A stretch of 64,000 bases of DNA from Limnohabitans sp. T6-20 (GTDB lineage: Bacteria > Pseudomonadota > Gammaproteobacteria > Burkholderiales > Burkholderiaceae_C). The stretch is from contig NZ_NERW01000002.1 in the NCBI RefSeq assembly GCF_003063505.1, positions 806,001 through 870,000 of the forward strand. The letters run 5' to 3'. Under the pieces are notes generated by a model. That model ran no database searches, had not been told where the DNA came from, and worked only from the letters and a program-made list of their open reading frames with translations. This document shows positions 47,324 to 56,255 of the stretch, piece by piece (the stretch's first letter is position 1; each line of letters opens with the position of its first letter). Made by a program: the position numbers and the translations under genes.

Positions 47324-48760
47324 ATGAGCGAACAAGACATTTCCCTTTCCCAACTCCCCGAAGAATCCGGTACCCCTGACGACGCAGGCTTGCCCGAAGG
47401 TTGGCTGCGCGTGACCTCCCTGGACATGGAGGCCCAAGGCATTGCCCGACGGCCCGATGGCAAAGTGGTTTTCATCGAAGGCGCTTTGCCTTTTGAAGTG
47501 GTTTCGGTTCAAGTAGGCCGCAAGAAGAGCAGCTTTGAACACGGCACCGTGACCGAAATCCATCACGAATCATCACAGCGCGTGCGGCCAGGCTGCCCCC
47601 ATTTCGGCTTGCACGCGGGCTCTTGCGGCGGCTGCAAGATGCAGCACCTGGAGGTCTCAGCCCAGGTGGCCATCAAGCAGCGGGTGCTGGAAGACAATTT
47701 GTGGCATTTGGGCAAGGTCAAAGCCGACACCATGCTGCGCCCCATTGAAGGCCCCGCTTGGGGCTACCGTTACCGAGCCCGTTTGTCGGTGCGCTATGTG
47801 ATCAAAAAAGGCGAAGTCCTGATTGGTTTTCACGAACGCAAAAGCCGCTACATCGCCGACATGAAAGTCTGCCCGGTCTTGCCGCCCCATGTGAGTCGCA
47901 TGCTGTTGCCCTTGCGGGAGCTGATTGGCCAGATGGACGCCCGCGAGACTTTGCCTCAACTGGAGCTGGCTTGCGGCGACGAAGTCACCGCCTTGGTGCT
48001 GCGCCATCTGGAGCCTTTGAGTGAAGGCGACAAGACCTTGCTGCGTGCGTTTGCTGCAGAACAAAATGTGCAATGGTGGTTGCAGCCCAAAGGGCCAGAC
48101 ACTGTGCATCTGCTGGACGAAGGGGGGGCGCAATTGAGTTACGGTTTGCCAGACTTTGGCATCACCATGCCTTTCAGGCCCACCGATTTCACCCAGGTCA
48201 ACCCGTTCATCAACCGGGTTTTGGTGGCCCGAGCCTTGCGTTTGTTGCAGGCAAAAAAGAAAGAACGCGTGATTGACTGGTTTTGTGGTTTGGGTAATTT
48301 CACCTTGCCCATCGCCACGCAGGCTGGCGAGGTCTTGGGCATCGAAGGTGCCGAAACACTGGTCGCCCGGTCCCGCGACAACTACGCACGCAACCAGGCT
48401 GACCGAGTGGCCGGGCAAGCCTTGGCACCCACGCAGTTCGTCGCACGCAACCTGTTTGACATGACGCCAGAGATGCTGGTCGCCGATGGCACGGCCGACA
48501 AATGGCTGGTGGATCCACCCCGTGAAGGTGCATTTGCCTTGAGCAAGGCACTCGCCGAGCTGAACGAAAACCCCGATTTACGCCAAGGCTGGACACCACC
48601 CCGGCGCATTGTGTATGTGAGCTGCAACCCGGCGACCTTGGCCCGTGACGCCGATATTCTGGTGCACCGAGCAGGTTACCGCTGCGTCAGCGCGGGCGTG
48701 ATCAACATGTTTGCCCACACGGCGCACGTCGAGAGCATGGCGGTGTTTGAGCTGGCCTGA
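47324..48760 (+). CDS. rlmD: 23S rRNA (uracil-C5)-methyltransferase RlmD (RumA)
   Basis: RlmD makes 5-methyluridine at position 1939 of 23S rRNA. The 478-residue protein has an N-terminal TRAM domain (about 25-90), an iron-sulfur cluster region with [15 protein letters not shown] near residue 90 supplying three of the cysteines, and a class I methyltransferase domain with [16 protein letters not shown] near 320, DPPREGA near 405, and the catalytic-Cys motif [10 protein letters not shown] near 438. It could also be the related RlmC or TrmA, but the TRAM domain plus cluster supports RlmD. Confidence 0.95.
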   Translation: MSEQDISLSQLPEESGTPDDAGLPEGWLRVTSLDMEAQGIARRPDGKVVFIEGALPFEVVSVQVGRKKSSFEHGTVTEIHHESSQRVRPGCPHFGLHAGSCGGCKMQHLEVSAQVAIKQRVLEDNLWHLGKVKADTMLRPIEGPAWGYRYRARLSVRYVIKKGEVLIGFHERKSRYIADMKVCPVLPPHVSRMLLPLRELIGQMDARETLPQLELACGDEVTALVLRHLEPLSEGDKTLLRAFAAEQNVQWWLQPKGPDTVHLLDEGGAQLSYGLPDFGITMPFRPTDFTQVNPFINRVLVARALRLLQAKKKERVIDWFCGLGNFTLPIATQAGEVLGIEGAETLVARSRDNYARNQADRVAGQALAPTQFVARNLFDMTPEMLVADGTADKWLVDPPREGAFALSKALAELNENPDLRQGWTPPRRIVYVSCNPATLARDADILVHRAGYRCVSAGVINMFAHTAHVESMAVFELA

Positions 48761-48782
48761 GCGGCTGATTCTCGGCCCCAAA

Positions 48783-48811
48783 AAGAAAGGCTCCCGAGGG
48801 AGCCTTTCTTG
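48783..48811. terminator. Bidirectional terminator between rlmD and the Bax1-like gene
   Basis: AAGAAAGGCTCCC-gag-GGGAGCCTTTCTT is a perfect inverted repeat between two convergent genes. Confidence 0.88.
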
Positions 48812-48832
48812 TGGGCGCTAGGCCGCGGCACT

Positions 48833-49525
48833 TCAGTCGCGCTCACCGCCCATGATGCCCAGCAGGGCCAGCAGGCTTTGGAACACGTTGAAGATGTCCA
48901 GATACAAAGCCAAGGTGGCGCTGATGTAGTTGGTTTCACCGCCATCGATGATCTGCTTGAGGTCGTACAGCATGTAGGCGCTGAAGATGCCGATGGCCAT
49001 GACCGAAATCACCATCATGCCGGCGGTCGAGCCAACAAACACGTTGATGATGCCGCCAATCATGATGGCCAAGGCACCAACAAACAGCCACTTGGACATG
49101 CCTGAGATGTCACGTTTGATGGTGCTGGCCAAACTGGCCATGACGAAGAACACCCCGGCGGTGCCGGCAAAGGCGGTCATGATCAGGTCGGAGCCGTTTT
49201 TGAAGCCCAGCACCATGGCGATCATGCGCGAGAGCATCAGGCCCATGAAGAAGGTGAATCCCAGCAACACGGGAACGCCGGCTGCAGAGTTTTTGGTTTT
49301 CTCGATGGCGAACATGAAGCCGAAGGCGCCGGCCATGAAAACAACCAGCCCCAAGCCGCCCGACAGCGAGCGGGTGATGCCTGTGGCCACGCCCAGCCAG
49401 GCGCCCAAAACGGTGGGCAGCAGGCTCAAGGCCAAAAGCCAATAGGTGTTGCGCAAAACGCGATGGCGTGCTGCGGGGTCGACTTGGCCCCAGTCAGCGG
49501 TATTGAGAGTGCGAAGGTCGCTCAT
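48833..49525 (-). CDS. Bax inhibitor-1/YccA family membrane protein
   Basis: This 230-residue inner-membrane protein has seven hydrophobic helices and family landmarks: VLRNTYWLLALSLLPTVLGA near residue 23, GLMLSRMIAMVLGF near 94 and ISATLALYLDIFNVFQSLLALLG near 203 in parts. The YccA/BI-1 (TMBIM) family includes YccA, which modulates the FtsH protease in E. coli, and pH-gated calcium leak proteins. Which applies here is open. The start at 49525 is preceded by AGGAGA on the minus strand. Confidence 0.93.
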   Translation of the reverse strand: MSDLRTLNTADWGQVDPAARHRVLRNTYWLLALSLLPTVLGAWLGVATGITRSLSGGLGLVVFMAGAFGFMFAIEKTKNSAAGVPVLLGFTFFMGLMLSRMIAMVLGFKNGSDLIMTAFAGTAGVFFVMASLASTIKRDISGMSKWLFVGALAIMIGGIINVFVGSTAGMMVISVMAIGIFSAYMLYDLKQIIDGGETNYISATLALYLDIFNVFQSLLALLGIMGGERD

Positions 49526-49707
49526 GGTTTATCTCCTAAACATGCCTTTGAATCGGGCTTGGTCATTGTAGGGGGCCAGGCAAACAGACCTCAATTTCCG
49601 GCAGACGATGGGGTTATCCGGGTGAATCAGTTTTGCGTTCAGGTGAGCAATGGACAGGCTTTTGCCCGTGTATGCTTGCGTTTTTCAAACTCAGCCTTCT
49701 TAAAACC

Positions 49708-50115
49708 ATGAAAACACAAGCCACCCTCGAACTGTCCGATGTCAAAGCGATTGCCGCAGCCGCTGAAGCCGAAGCCATCAAAAACAACTGGGCCGTGAGC
49801 ATTGCCATTGTGGACGCTGGCGGTCATTTGCTGCATTTCGCCCGCCTCGATGGTGCCGCACCGGTGTCCTCGCACATCGCCCCCGCCAAAGCCAACACGG
49901 CTGCGTTGGGTCGCCGCGAAACCAAGGGTTACGAAGACGTCATCAACGGTGGCCGCACCTCCTTTTTGTCGGCTCCCACCATCAAGGGCATGCTTGAAGG
50001 TGGTGTTCCGATCATGAAAGATGGCTTTTGCCTGGGCGCGGTGGGTGTGAGCGGGGTCAAATCCAATGAAGATGCACAGATTGCCAAAGCCGGTATCGCG
50101 GCCATCGGACTGTGA
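49708..50115 (+). CDS. HbpS/GlcG-type small heme-binding-like protein
   Basis: This 135-residue protein matches the GlcG/HbpS fold family: ATLELSDVKAIAAAAEAEA at the start, WAVSIAIVDAGGHLLHFARLDGA near residue 28 in parts, SHIAPAKANTAA near 54 and the ending GVSGVKSNEDAQIAKAGI. Family members bind heme or small ligands, or act as cofactor-free lyase-like proteins in some catabolic clusters; there is no catabolic cluster here. The ATG at 49708 was chosen because the family usually starts a few residues before the first helix. The ribosome-binding site is weak. Confidence 0.85.
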   Translation: MKTQATLELSDVKAIAAAAEAEAIKNNWAVSIAIVDAGGHLLHFARLDGAAPVSSHIAPAKANTAALGRRETKGYEDVINGGRTSFLSAPTIKGMLEGGVPIMKDGFCLGAVGVSGVKSNEDAQIAKAGIAAIGL

Positions 50116-50154
50116 TGTCGCAGGGTTGATCGGCAACTTGAACGCCGATATCCC

Positions 50155-50188
50155 GCAAAAAGGCCCGCTGAGCAGCGGGCCTTTTTGC
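50155..50188. terminator. Bidirectional terminator
   Basis: GCAAAAAGGCCCGCT-gagc-AGCGGGCCTTTTTGC is a 15-base-pair perfect stem between the HbpS-like gene (plus) and the cytochrome gene (minus). Confidence 0.9.
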
Positions 50189-50202
50189 TTTTGGCGGGGC
50201 AA

Positions 50203-50508
50203 TTACTTCAGGCTCAGTACCCAGGTTGCCAATTTTCGGGCTTCCGCTTCATTGACATGGTCGTTGGCGGGCATGACGGCGATGCCCCAAACACCGGAGC
50301 CACCCCTCCTGATTTTGTTGGCCAGTTGATCGACAGTGGCGTTGTCCGCTTTGTATTTTGCCGCCACCGCCTTGAAACTGGGGCCCACCACTTTGACTGC
50401 CACGTTGTGGCATCCCATGCATTTTTTTGCGTTCGCCAAAGCCGGGTCGGCCAACGCAGGTGTGGCCACTGCAACGGTCATGGCCAGGGCAATCAAGGGG
50501 TATTTCAC
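50203..50508 (-). CDS. Class I c-type cytochrome (c551/c5-like), periplasmic
   Basis: This 101-residue precursor has a signal peptide (KYPLIALAMTVAVATPALA, cleavage after ALA near residue 20) and one heme site CMGCH (about 30-34). The sixth ligand is the Met in AVMPAND near residue 78, as in cytochromes c551. The mature part of about 80 residues suits a small soluble electron carrier. A GTG start at 50508 is preferred because it follows GAGAGG at good spacing and gives a standard signal peptide; an ATG at 50550 would add 14 residues ahead of it. It is divergent from ilvD. A role as donor to the cbb3 oxidase is possible but not shown. Confidence 0.92.
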   Translation of the reverse strand: MKYPLIALAMTVAVATPALADPALANAKKCMGCHNVAVKVVGPSFKAVAAKYKADNATVDQLANKIRRGGSGVWGIAVMPANDHVNEAEARKLATWVLSLK

Positions 50509-50705
50509 GGCGGACCTCTCAAATGAAAGCGGGGACGACCACAGGTTCATGGCCTTTGCGGCAAACGGCAGCCGACTATAGCGATTTTGGACCGGGTTTT
50601 GTTTGACTTGCAGGTGACTGCACCTTTCCCGCGAGCGGCGTCAGGGCTATCGCGCTGGGCCATAATCCGTTCAGTTATTTCTTGAATCCCTGACTGGAGC
50701 CCCTG

Positions 50706-52562
50706 ATGCCCGCTTACCGTTCCAAGACCTCCACCGCCGGCCGCAACATGGCGGGTGCCCGTTCCCTGTGGCGCGCCACCGGCATGAAGGACGATGACTT
50801 CAGCAAGCCGATCATCGCGATTGCCAATTCCTTCACCCAGTTCGTGCCCGGTCACGTGCACCTCAAGGACCTGGGCCAGTTGGTGGCACGCGAGATCGAG
50901 GCCGCAGGCGGTGTAGCCAAGGAGTTCAACACCATTGCTGTGGACGACGGCATCGCCATGGGCCACGACGGCATGCTGTATTCGCTGCCCAGCCGTGACA
51001 TCATTGCCGATTCGGTCGAATACATGGTCAACGCCCACTGCGCCGACGCGATCGTGTGCATTTCCAACTGCGACAAGATCACCCCCGGCATGCTGATGGC
51101 CGCCATGCGCCTGAACATTCCCGTGATTTTTGTGTCGGGTGGCCCCATGGAAGCGGGCAAGGTGCGCCTGGCCAACCCCCAGACGCAAGTCATGGAGTTC
51201 AAAAAGCTCGACCTGATCGACGCCATGGTCATGGCGGCGGACGACAAAGTGAGCGATGCCGATTTGGCCGAAGTCGAGCGTTCGGCTTGCCCGACCTGCG
51301 GTTCTTGCTCGGGCATGTTCACCGCCAACTCGATGAACTGTTTGGCTGAGGCCTTGGGCTTGGCCTTGCCGGGCAACGGCACCGTTTTGGCGACACACGC
51401 TGACCGCGAGGAACTGTTCAAGCAAGCGGGCCGCACGATTGTGGACTTGTGCAAGCGCTATTACGAGCAAGAGGATGCGTCGGTGTTGCCGCGTTCCATG
51501 GGGTTCAAAGCGTTTGAAAACGCGATTGCCCTTGACATCGCCATGGGCGGCTCGACCAACACCATCTTGCACATCTTGGCGATTGCCCAGGAAGCCGAGA
51601 TCGAATTCACCATGGCCGACATCGACCGCATGTCCAAAATCGTGCCCCAGCTGTGCAAGGTGGCACCCAACACCAACAAGTACCACATCGAAGACGTGCA
51701 CCGCGCTGGCGGCATCATGGGCATCTTGGGTGAACTGGACCGTGCAGGTCGCTTGCACACCGATGTGGGCACTGTGCTGGGCAAGACCATGAAAGAGGTC
51801 CTGGATCAATGGGACATCGCACGCAACCCCAGCGACGCGGTCAAAAAGTTCTACATGGCGGGCCCTGCTGGCATTCCCACGCAAGTGGCCTTCAGTCAGA
51901 ACACCCGCTGGCCCAGCCTGGACACGGACCGCGCCGAAGGCTGCATCCGCTCACTGGAACATGCTTTCAACAAAGAAGGTGGCTTGGCGGTTTTGCGCGG
52001 CAACATCGCGCTGGACGGCTGTGTGGTCAAGACCGCAGGCGTGGACGACAGCCTGATGGTGTTTGAAGGCCCGGCCCATGTGGTCGAGAGCCAAGACGAA
52101 GCTGTCGAAAACATCCTGAGCGACAAGGTCAAGGCGGGTGACATCGTGGTCGTCCGCTACGAAGGCCCCAAGGGCGGCCCCGGCATGCAGGAAATGCTCT
52201 ACCCCACCAGCTACATCAAGTCCAAAGGTCTGGGCAAAGCCTGCGCCTTGCTGACCGATGGTCGCTTTTCGGGCGGTACTTCGGGCTTGTCGATCGGCCA
52301 CTGCTCGCCCGAAGCGGCTGCGGGCGGCACGATTGGCCTGGTGAAAAACGGCGACCGCATCCGAATCGACATCCCCAACCGCAGCATCAATGTCTTGGTC
52401 AGTGACGAAGAGCTGGCCAAGCGCCGTGTGGAACAAGACAAGCTGGGCTGGAAGCCTGCCTTGCCCCGTCCGCGCAAGGTGTCGGCTGCGCTCAAGGCCT
52501 ATGCCCTGCTGGCCACTTCGGCCGACAAGGGTGCCGTGCGCGATCTGTCGCTGCTCGATTGA
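50706..52562 (+). CDS. ilvD: Dihydroxy-acid dehydratase
   Basis: IlvD dehydrates dihydroxy acids in valine and isoleucine synthesis using an iron-sulfur cluster. The 618-residue protein has the three cluster cysteines: Cys in [20 protein letters not shown] region near 49 is not present, but [12 protein letters not shown] (Cys122) and [19 protein letters not shown] (near 195-210) are, with the catalytic region [15 protein letters not shown] near 517. The length and start ([19 protein letters not shown]) match the E. coli-type enzyme. lgt follows 59 bases after the stop. Confidence 0.96.
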   Translation: MPAYRSKTSTAGRNMAGARSLWRATGMKDDDFSKPIIAIANSFTQFVPGHVHLKDLGQLVAREIEAAGGVAKEFNTIAVDDGIAMGHDGMLYSLPSRDIIADSVEYMVNAHCADAIVCISNCDKITPGMLMAAMRLNIPVIFVSGGPMEAGKVRLANPQTQVMEFKKLDLIDAMVMAADDKVSDADLAEVERSACPTCGSCSGMFTANSMNCLAEALGLALPGNGTVLATHADREELFKQAGRTIVDLCKRYYEQEDASVLPRSMGFKAFENAIALDIAMGGSTNTILHILAIAQEAEIEFTMADIDRMSKIVPQLCKVAPNTNKYHIEDVHRAGGIMGILGELDRAGRLHTDVGTVLGKTMKEVLDQWDIARNPSDAVKKFYMAGPAGIPTQVAFSQNTRWPSLDTDRAEGCIRSLEHAFNKEGGLAVLRGNIALDGCVVKTAGVDDSLMVFEGPAHVVESQDEAVENILSDKVKAGDIVVVRYEGPKGGPGMQEMLYPTSYIKSKGLGKACALLTDGRFSGGTSGLSIGHCSPEAAAGGTIGLVKNGDRIRIDIPNRSINVLVSDEELAKRRVEQDKLGWKPALPRPRKVSAALKAYALLATSADKGAVRDLSLLD

Positions 52563-52621
52563 TGCAGCCCAGTGGCCAATGACAGGCATTGCGCCTGCAT
52601 TGGCCACCACAACGCAACACC

Positions 52622-53428
52622 ATGCTGATTCACCCACAAATTGACCCCATTGCACTGCAATTGGGGCCCTTGGCCGTTCATTGGTATGGCCTGACTTATC
52701 TGGCCGCTTTTGGCCTGTTTTATGGGCTGGCCATTCGGCGGCTGGGGCATTTGCCTTTCAAAAACCTGCCGCAATGGCAAAAACATGACATTGAAGACAT
52801 CCTGTTTTTAGGTGTGTTGGGTGTCATCCTGGGTGGACGCATCGGCTATTGCCTGTTTTACAAACCGGCTTATTACCTGTCCAACCCGCTGGAGATTTTT
52901 GCGGTTTGGCAAGGTGGCATGAGCTTTCATGGCGGCATGCTGGGCGTGATCGCGGCGATGGTTTGGTTTGCCTGGTCGCGCAAACGGCCGTTCATGCAGG
53001 TCATGGACTTTGTGGCGCCTTGCGTGCCCACAGGTCTGGCGGCGGGGCGCATCGGCAATTTCATCAACGGCGAACTCTGGGGTCGCGTGGCCGACCCGAG
53101 CCTGCCCTGGGCCATGCTGTTTCGCGGCGCAGGCGATGTGCCGCGCCACCCCTCGCAGATTTACCAGTTCCTGCTGGAAGGCGTGTTGCTGTTCGTGTTG
53201 CTGTGGCTTTATGCCCGCAAGCCACGGGCGCAAGGGCAGGTGGCTTCGGCTTTCCTTTTTGGCTACGGCGTGTTCCGCTTTGTGGCCGAGTACTTCCGCG
53301 AGCCCGATGCGCACTTGGGGCTGCTCAGCTTGGGCATGAGCATGGGCCAGTGGCTGTGCGTGCCCATGATCGTCTTGGGTGCGGCTTTGTGGGCCTGGTT
53401 CGGTCGGGCGGCAAACCAAGCCCACTGA
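52622..53428 (+). CDS. lgt: Prolipoprotein diacylglyceryl transferase
   Basis: Lgt transfers diacylglycerol from phosphatidylglycerol to the lipobox cysteine of prolipoproteins in the inner membrane. The 268-residue protein has seven membrane segments. Key motifs are [15 protein letters not shown] near residue 18, [12 protein letters not shown] near 71, [10 protein letters not shown] near 100, the lgt signature [13 protein letters not shown] near 142, and [12 protein letters not shown] near 178. The ATG at 52622 gives the standard start [12 protein letters not shown]. Confidence 0.97.
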   Translation: MLIHPQIDPIALQLGPLAVHWYGLTYLAAFGLFYGLAIRRLGHLPFKNLPQWQKHDIEDILFLGVLGVILGGRIGYCLFYKPAYYLSNPLEIFAVWQGGMSFHGGMLGVIAAMVWFAWSRKRPFMQVMDFVAPCVPTGLAAGRIGNFINGELWGRVADPSLPWAMLFRGAGDVPRHPSQIYQFLLEGVLLFVLLWLYARKPRAQGQVASAFLFGYGVFRFVAEYFREPDAHLGLLSLGMSMGQWLCVPMIVLGAALWAWFGRAANQAH

Positions 53429-53500
53429 CGCGAAGGAGTCAGGCTTTCGGCACCTCTTGCCGGAGGATGTGTGCTTTGCCAAGCACACGATTGGAATGCC

Positions 53501-54883
53501 ATGAACCTTCAGCGTCGCACATTGGGACTTGTCTCGGCCGCCTTGCTCCTGCTGAGCGCTTGCGCAGGGCCAGCGCCCAGCCAGCAGGCAGAGCGGACCC
53601 CCATCGTGTTTGTGCATGGCAACGGCGACACGGCCGCCCTGTGGCAGTCCACCATTTGGCGTTTCGAGTCCAACGGCTGGCCCACCGACCGTTTGCATGC
53701 CATTGACGTGCCTTACCCACTGGCGCGAGACGCCGACAACAAAACGCAAGCCGGGCGCTCGTCGACCCAAGAACACATGGCCTTTTTGCGGGACGAGGTG
53801 CAGGCCGTCTTGCGCCGTACCGGGGCCAAACAAGTGGTTTTGGTGGGTAATTCGCGGGGTGGCAATGCAATCCGGAACTTCATTTGCAACGGCGGCGGTG
53901 CGGCGGTGGTCAGCCATGCCGTGTTGGGCGGCACGCCCAACCACGGGGTACAGGCCATTCCCGGTGTGAACGAGGCCAACGAGTTTTCCGGCACGGGCCC
54001 GTTCCTGAAGCAACTCAATGCCCCCAAAAACGCGCAAGGCGACGAGGTCTGTGGCCCCACACGCTGGATGACCATCCGCTCGGACAACAACGACAAATTC
54101 GCGCAGCCCGATGGCCTGTGGCTGGGCATGAAAGGCAAGCCCACGATGGTGGGCTTTGAGGGCCCCGAACTCAAGGGTGCCACGAATGTGGTCATTCCCA
54201 AAATTGACCACCGGGAAACGTCTTATTCGCAAGCCGCCTTTGAGGCCACCTACCGCTTCATCACGGGGCAATCGCCAAGTGCAGGCATCGTTCGCCAAGC
54301 CGAGGTGGTGCTGAACGGCAAATTGGTCGGCCTGGGCCTGGACCCGATGGATGCGACCAGCGGCAACTTCGTCAACAACCTGCCTTTGCGCGGTGCCCGC
54401 ATGAAGATCTTTGCCACCAACGCTGCCACCGGGCAGCGCCAGGGGCCAGCTGTGCATGTCCAAACCACGGGGGCCGATGGGCAGTGGGGGCCATTTCGGG
54501 GGCGCAGCGACACGGCTTATGAGTTCGTGATTCAGGCGGCCGGATACGCCACCACTCACATCTACCGCAGCCCATTGCCCAGATCGAGCCAGTGGCTGCA
54601 CATGCGACCAGAGCGCGTGAACGATGCCGACCGCGCCGCCCAAGCGGTGCTCAGCTTCACGCGGCCTCGGGGTTATTTCGACCCGGCGCGCGACACCCTG
54701 AGCCTGGATGGGCAAAGCAGCTTGCCCGGCGTGCCGCCCGGGGCCGGTGTGGCATCGAGCCGCTTGCGCCTGAACGACACCACGCCGCGCAGCGTGACGG
54801 CCAGCTTCAATGGCGAAAAAATCGTGGGCTTGACCTGGCCCATGGCCCAGGGGCACACCACCGTGCTCGAACTGACCGATTGA
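53501..54883 (+). CDS. Alpha/beta-hydrolase lipoprotein (lipase/esterase-like)
   Basis: This 460-residue protein carries a lipoprotein signal with lipobox LSAC (Cys20). The alpha/beta-hydrolase domain begins with PIVFVHGNGDTAALWQS near 34 (the oxyanion-hole region) and has the nucleophile elbow VGNSRGGNAI near 117, with Ser as nucleophile. From about residue 275 a second, beta-rich domain (EVVLNGKLVGLGLDPMDA, then YEFVIQAAGYATTHIYRSPLP in parts) resembles a carbohydrate- or surface-binding module. It is probably anchored to a membrane and cleaves esters or polyesters. The gene lies 72 bases after lgt. Substrate unknown. Confidence 0.82.
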   Translation: MNLQRRTLGLVSAALLLLSACAGPAPSQQAERTPIVFVHGNGDTAALWQSTIWRFESNGWPTDRLHAIDVPYPLARDADNKTQAGRSSTQEHMAFLRDEVQAVLRRTGAKQVVLVGNSRGGNAIRNFICNGGGAAVVSHAVLGGTPNHGVQAIPGVNEANEFSGTGPFLKQLNAPKNAQGDEVCGPTRWMTIRSDNNDKFAQPDGLWLGMKGKPTMVGFEGPELKGATNVVIPKIDHRETSYSQAAFEATYRFITGQSPSAGIVRQAEVVLNGKLVGLGLDPMDATSGNFVNNLPLRGARMKIFATNAATGQRQGPAVHVQTTGADGQWGPFRGRSDTAYEFVIQAAGYATTHIYRSPLPRSSQWLHMRPERVNDADRAAQAVLSFTRPRGYFDPARDTLSLDGQSSLPGVPPGAGVASSRLRLNDTTPRSVTASFNGEKIVGLTWPMAQGHTTVLELTD

Positions 54884-55200
54884 GCACTCCGCAGGTGGGC
54901 ACGATAGCGCTGAATGGGCTTGACCTTAACACGGGTCACGGCACACTGGGCTGGACCATGGCTGGTGGCAGCCTGACATGGCGAAGGCTTGAGCCAGCTT
55001 GTCTGAGTGACCCTAGGCAAGTTCCCATCGCTTGTTGGTTTGTGCATGGATGAAACACCCATGGCTTCTTCCCTGAAGCAACGGTGCGTTATCTGCCAGA
55101 TGGCATCGTCATTTGATGAGACGAGGGTGAATTCCTTGTGCCAGTCAGGTGTCATATCTGCCTTTATGATGCGTTCATTATTCAAAACAAGAGACATTTC
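54884..55200. other. Gene-free stretch before the Bug receptor gene
   Basis: I see no gene in these 317 bases. Both strands are partly open (a minus-strand frame runs back into the esterase gene), but no frame has a family resemblance, good start or matching codon use. There is no clear terminator after the esterase. The stretch may hold the promoter of the receptor gene, but no convincing -35/-10 pair with standard spacing is present. Confidence 0.5.
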
Positions 55201-56196
55201 ATGACCATTCAATTCAACGCGCAACAGCGCCGGGATTTTCTGAAAAACCTGGCGGCCTTGTCGGGCAGTCTGCCTTTGTGGGCTCAGGCGCAAAGTACCT
55301 GGCCTGCCAAACCCGTGACCATGGTGGTGCCGTTTCCGGCAGGCGGCGGCACAGACGCTTTTGCGAGACCCCTGTCAGCCCAGTTTGCCAAGTTGACCGG
55401 CAAGCAGCTCATCATTGACAACCGTGGTGGTGCTGGCGGTACTTTGGGTGCGGGCGTGGCTGCCAAGGCCGCGCCCGATGGCTACAACCTGTTCATGGGC
55501 GCGGTGCACCACACCATTGCGCCCAGCATGTACCCCAAGCTCGACTACGACTTGGAGCGTGACCTGACCCCCCTGATCTTGGTGGCCAACGTGCCCCAGG
55601 TGCTGGTGGTCAATCCCAAAAAGGTTCAAGCGGCTGATTTCAAGGCGTTTTTGGACTTTGTCAAAAAGAACCCCGGTCGCCTGAACTACGGTTCAGCAGG
55701 AGGCGGCACTTCGCACCACTTGGCAGGCGAGCTGTTCAAGCTGCAGACCAAGACCTTCATCACCCACATTCCCTACCGTGGCGCTGGCCCCGCCTTACAA
55801 GACCTGATTGCGGGCAATGTGGACATGATGTTTGATGGTTTGGGATCGTCGGCAACACATATCAAAGGAGGTCGCATCAAAGCCATGATGGTGTCCGGTG
55901 CCAAACGAAACCCCGCATTTCCGGATGTTCCATGCTCAACGGAGCTGGGATTGCCCGATTACACCGTGTCGACTTGGTATGGCGTTTGGGCCCCCAAAGG
56001 GACGCCAGCGGATGCGCAAAGCCGCGCTGTTGAGGAAATCCGCCGCGCGTGTCTGACCGATGACGCCAAAGCCGTCTGGGCCGGGCAGGGCGCCGAGTTC
56101 CCCAATCTGACAGGGGCTCAGTTTGACGCCTTCATCAAAAAAGAACTGAGCAAATGGTCTCAAGTGGTCAAGGCTTCGGGTGCCAAACTCGACTGA
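55201..56196 (+). CDS. Tripartite tricarboxylate transporter substrate-binding protein (Bug family)
   Basis: This 331-residue periplasmic receptor has a Tat-type signal (QRRDFLKNLAALSGSLPLWAQ in parts at residues 9-30) and the Bug fold: WPAKPVTMVVPFPAGGGTDAF near 34, the NRGGAGGTLGAGVAAKAAPDG loop near 75 in parts, and IPYRGAGPALQDLIAGNVDMMFDG near 195 in parts. Bug proteins bind carboxylates or other small anions; most genomes of this group carry many without their own permease. No tctA/tctB is nearby. The next gene encodes a malonyl-CoA synthetase-like enzyme, which suggests, but does not prove, a dicarboxylate such as malonate as ligand. Confidence 0.93.
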   Translation: MTIQFNAQQRRDFLKNLAALSGSLPLWAQAQSTWPAKPVTMVVPFPAGGGTDAFARPLSAQFAKLTGKQLIIDNRGGAGGTLGAGVAAKAAPDGYNLFMGAVHHTIAPSMYPKLDYDLERDLTPLILVANVPQVLVVNPKKVQAADFKAFLDFVKKNPGRLNYGSAGGGTSHHLAGELFKLQTKTFITHIPYRGAGPALQDLIAGNVDMMFDGLGSSATHIKGGRIKAMMVSGAKRNPAFPDVPCSTELGLPDYTVSTWYGVWAPKGTPADAQSRAVEEIRRACLTDDAKAVWAGQGAEFPNLTGAQFDAFIKKELSKWSQVVKASGAKLD

Positions 56197-56255
56197 CTGG
56201 CCTGATCGTTTTCAGCCTTTTGCCCCGATATGTTTGATCCTTTCGTTTTGAACCC

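Noticed and set aside
52808..54856. A 682-codon minus-strand open frame opposite lgt and the esterase
   Set aside because: Shadow of two well-supported plus-strand genes; no recognisable domain.
55136..55170. TTGTGC and TATGAT as a promoter for the Bug receptor gene
   Set aside because: The spacer is 23 bases, too long for a sigma-70 promoter.
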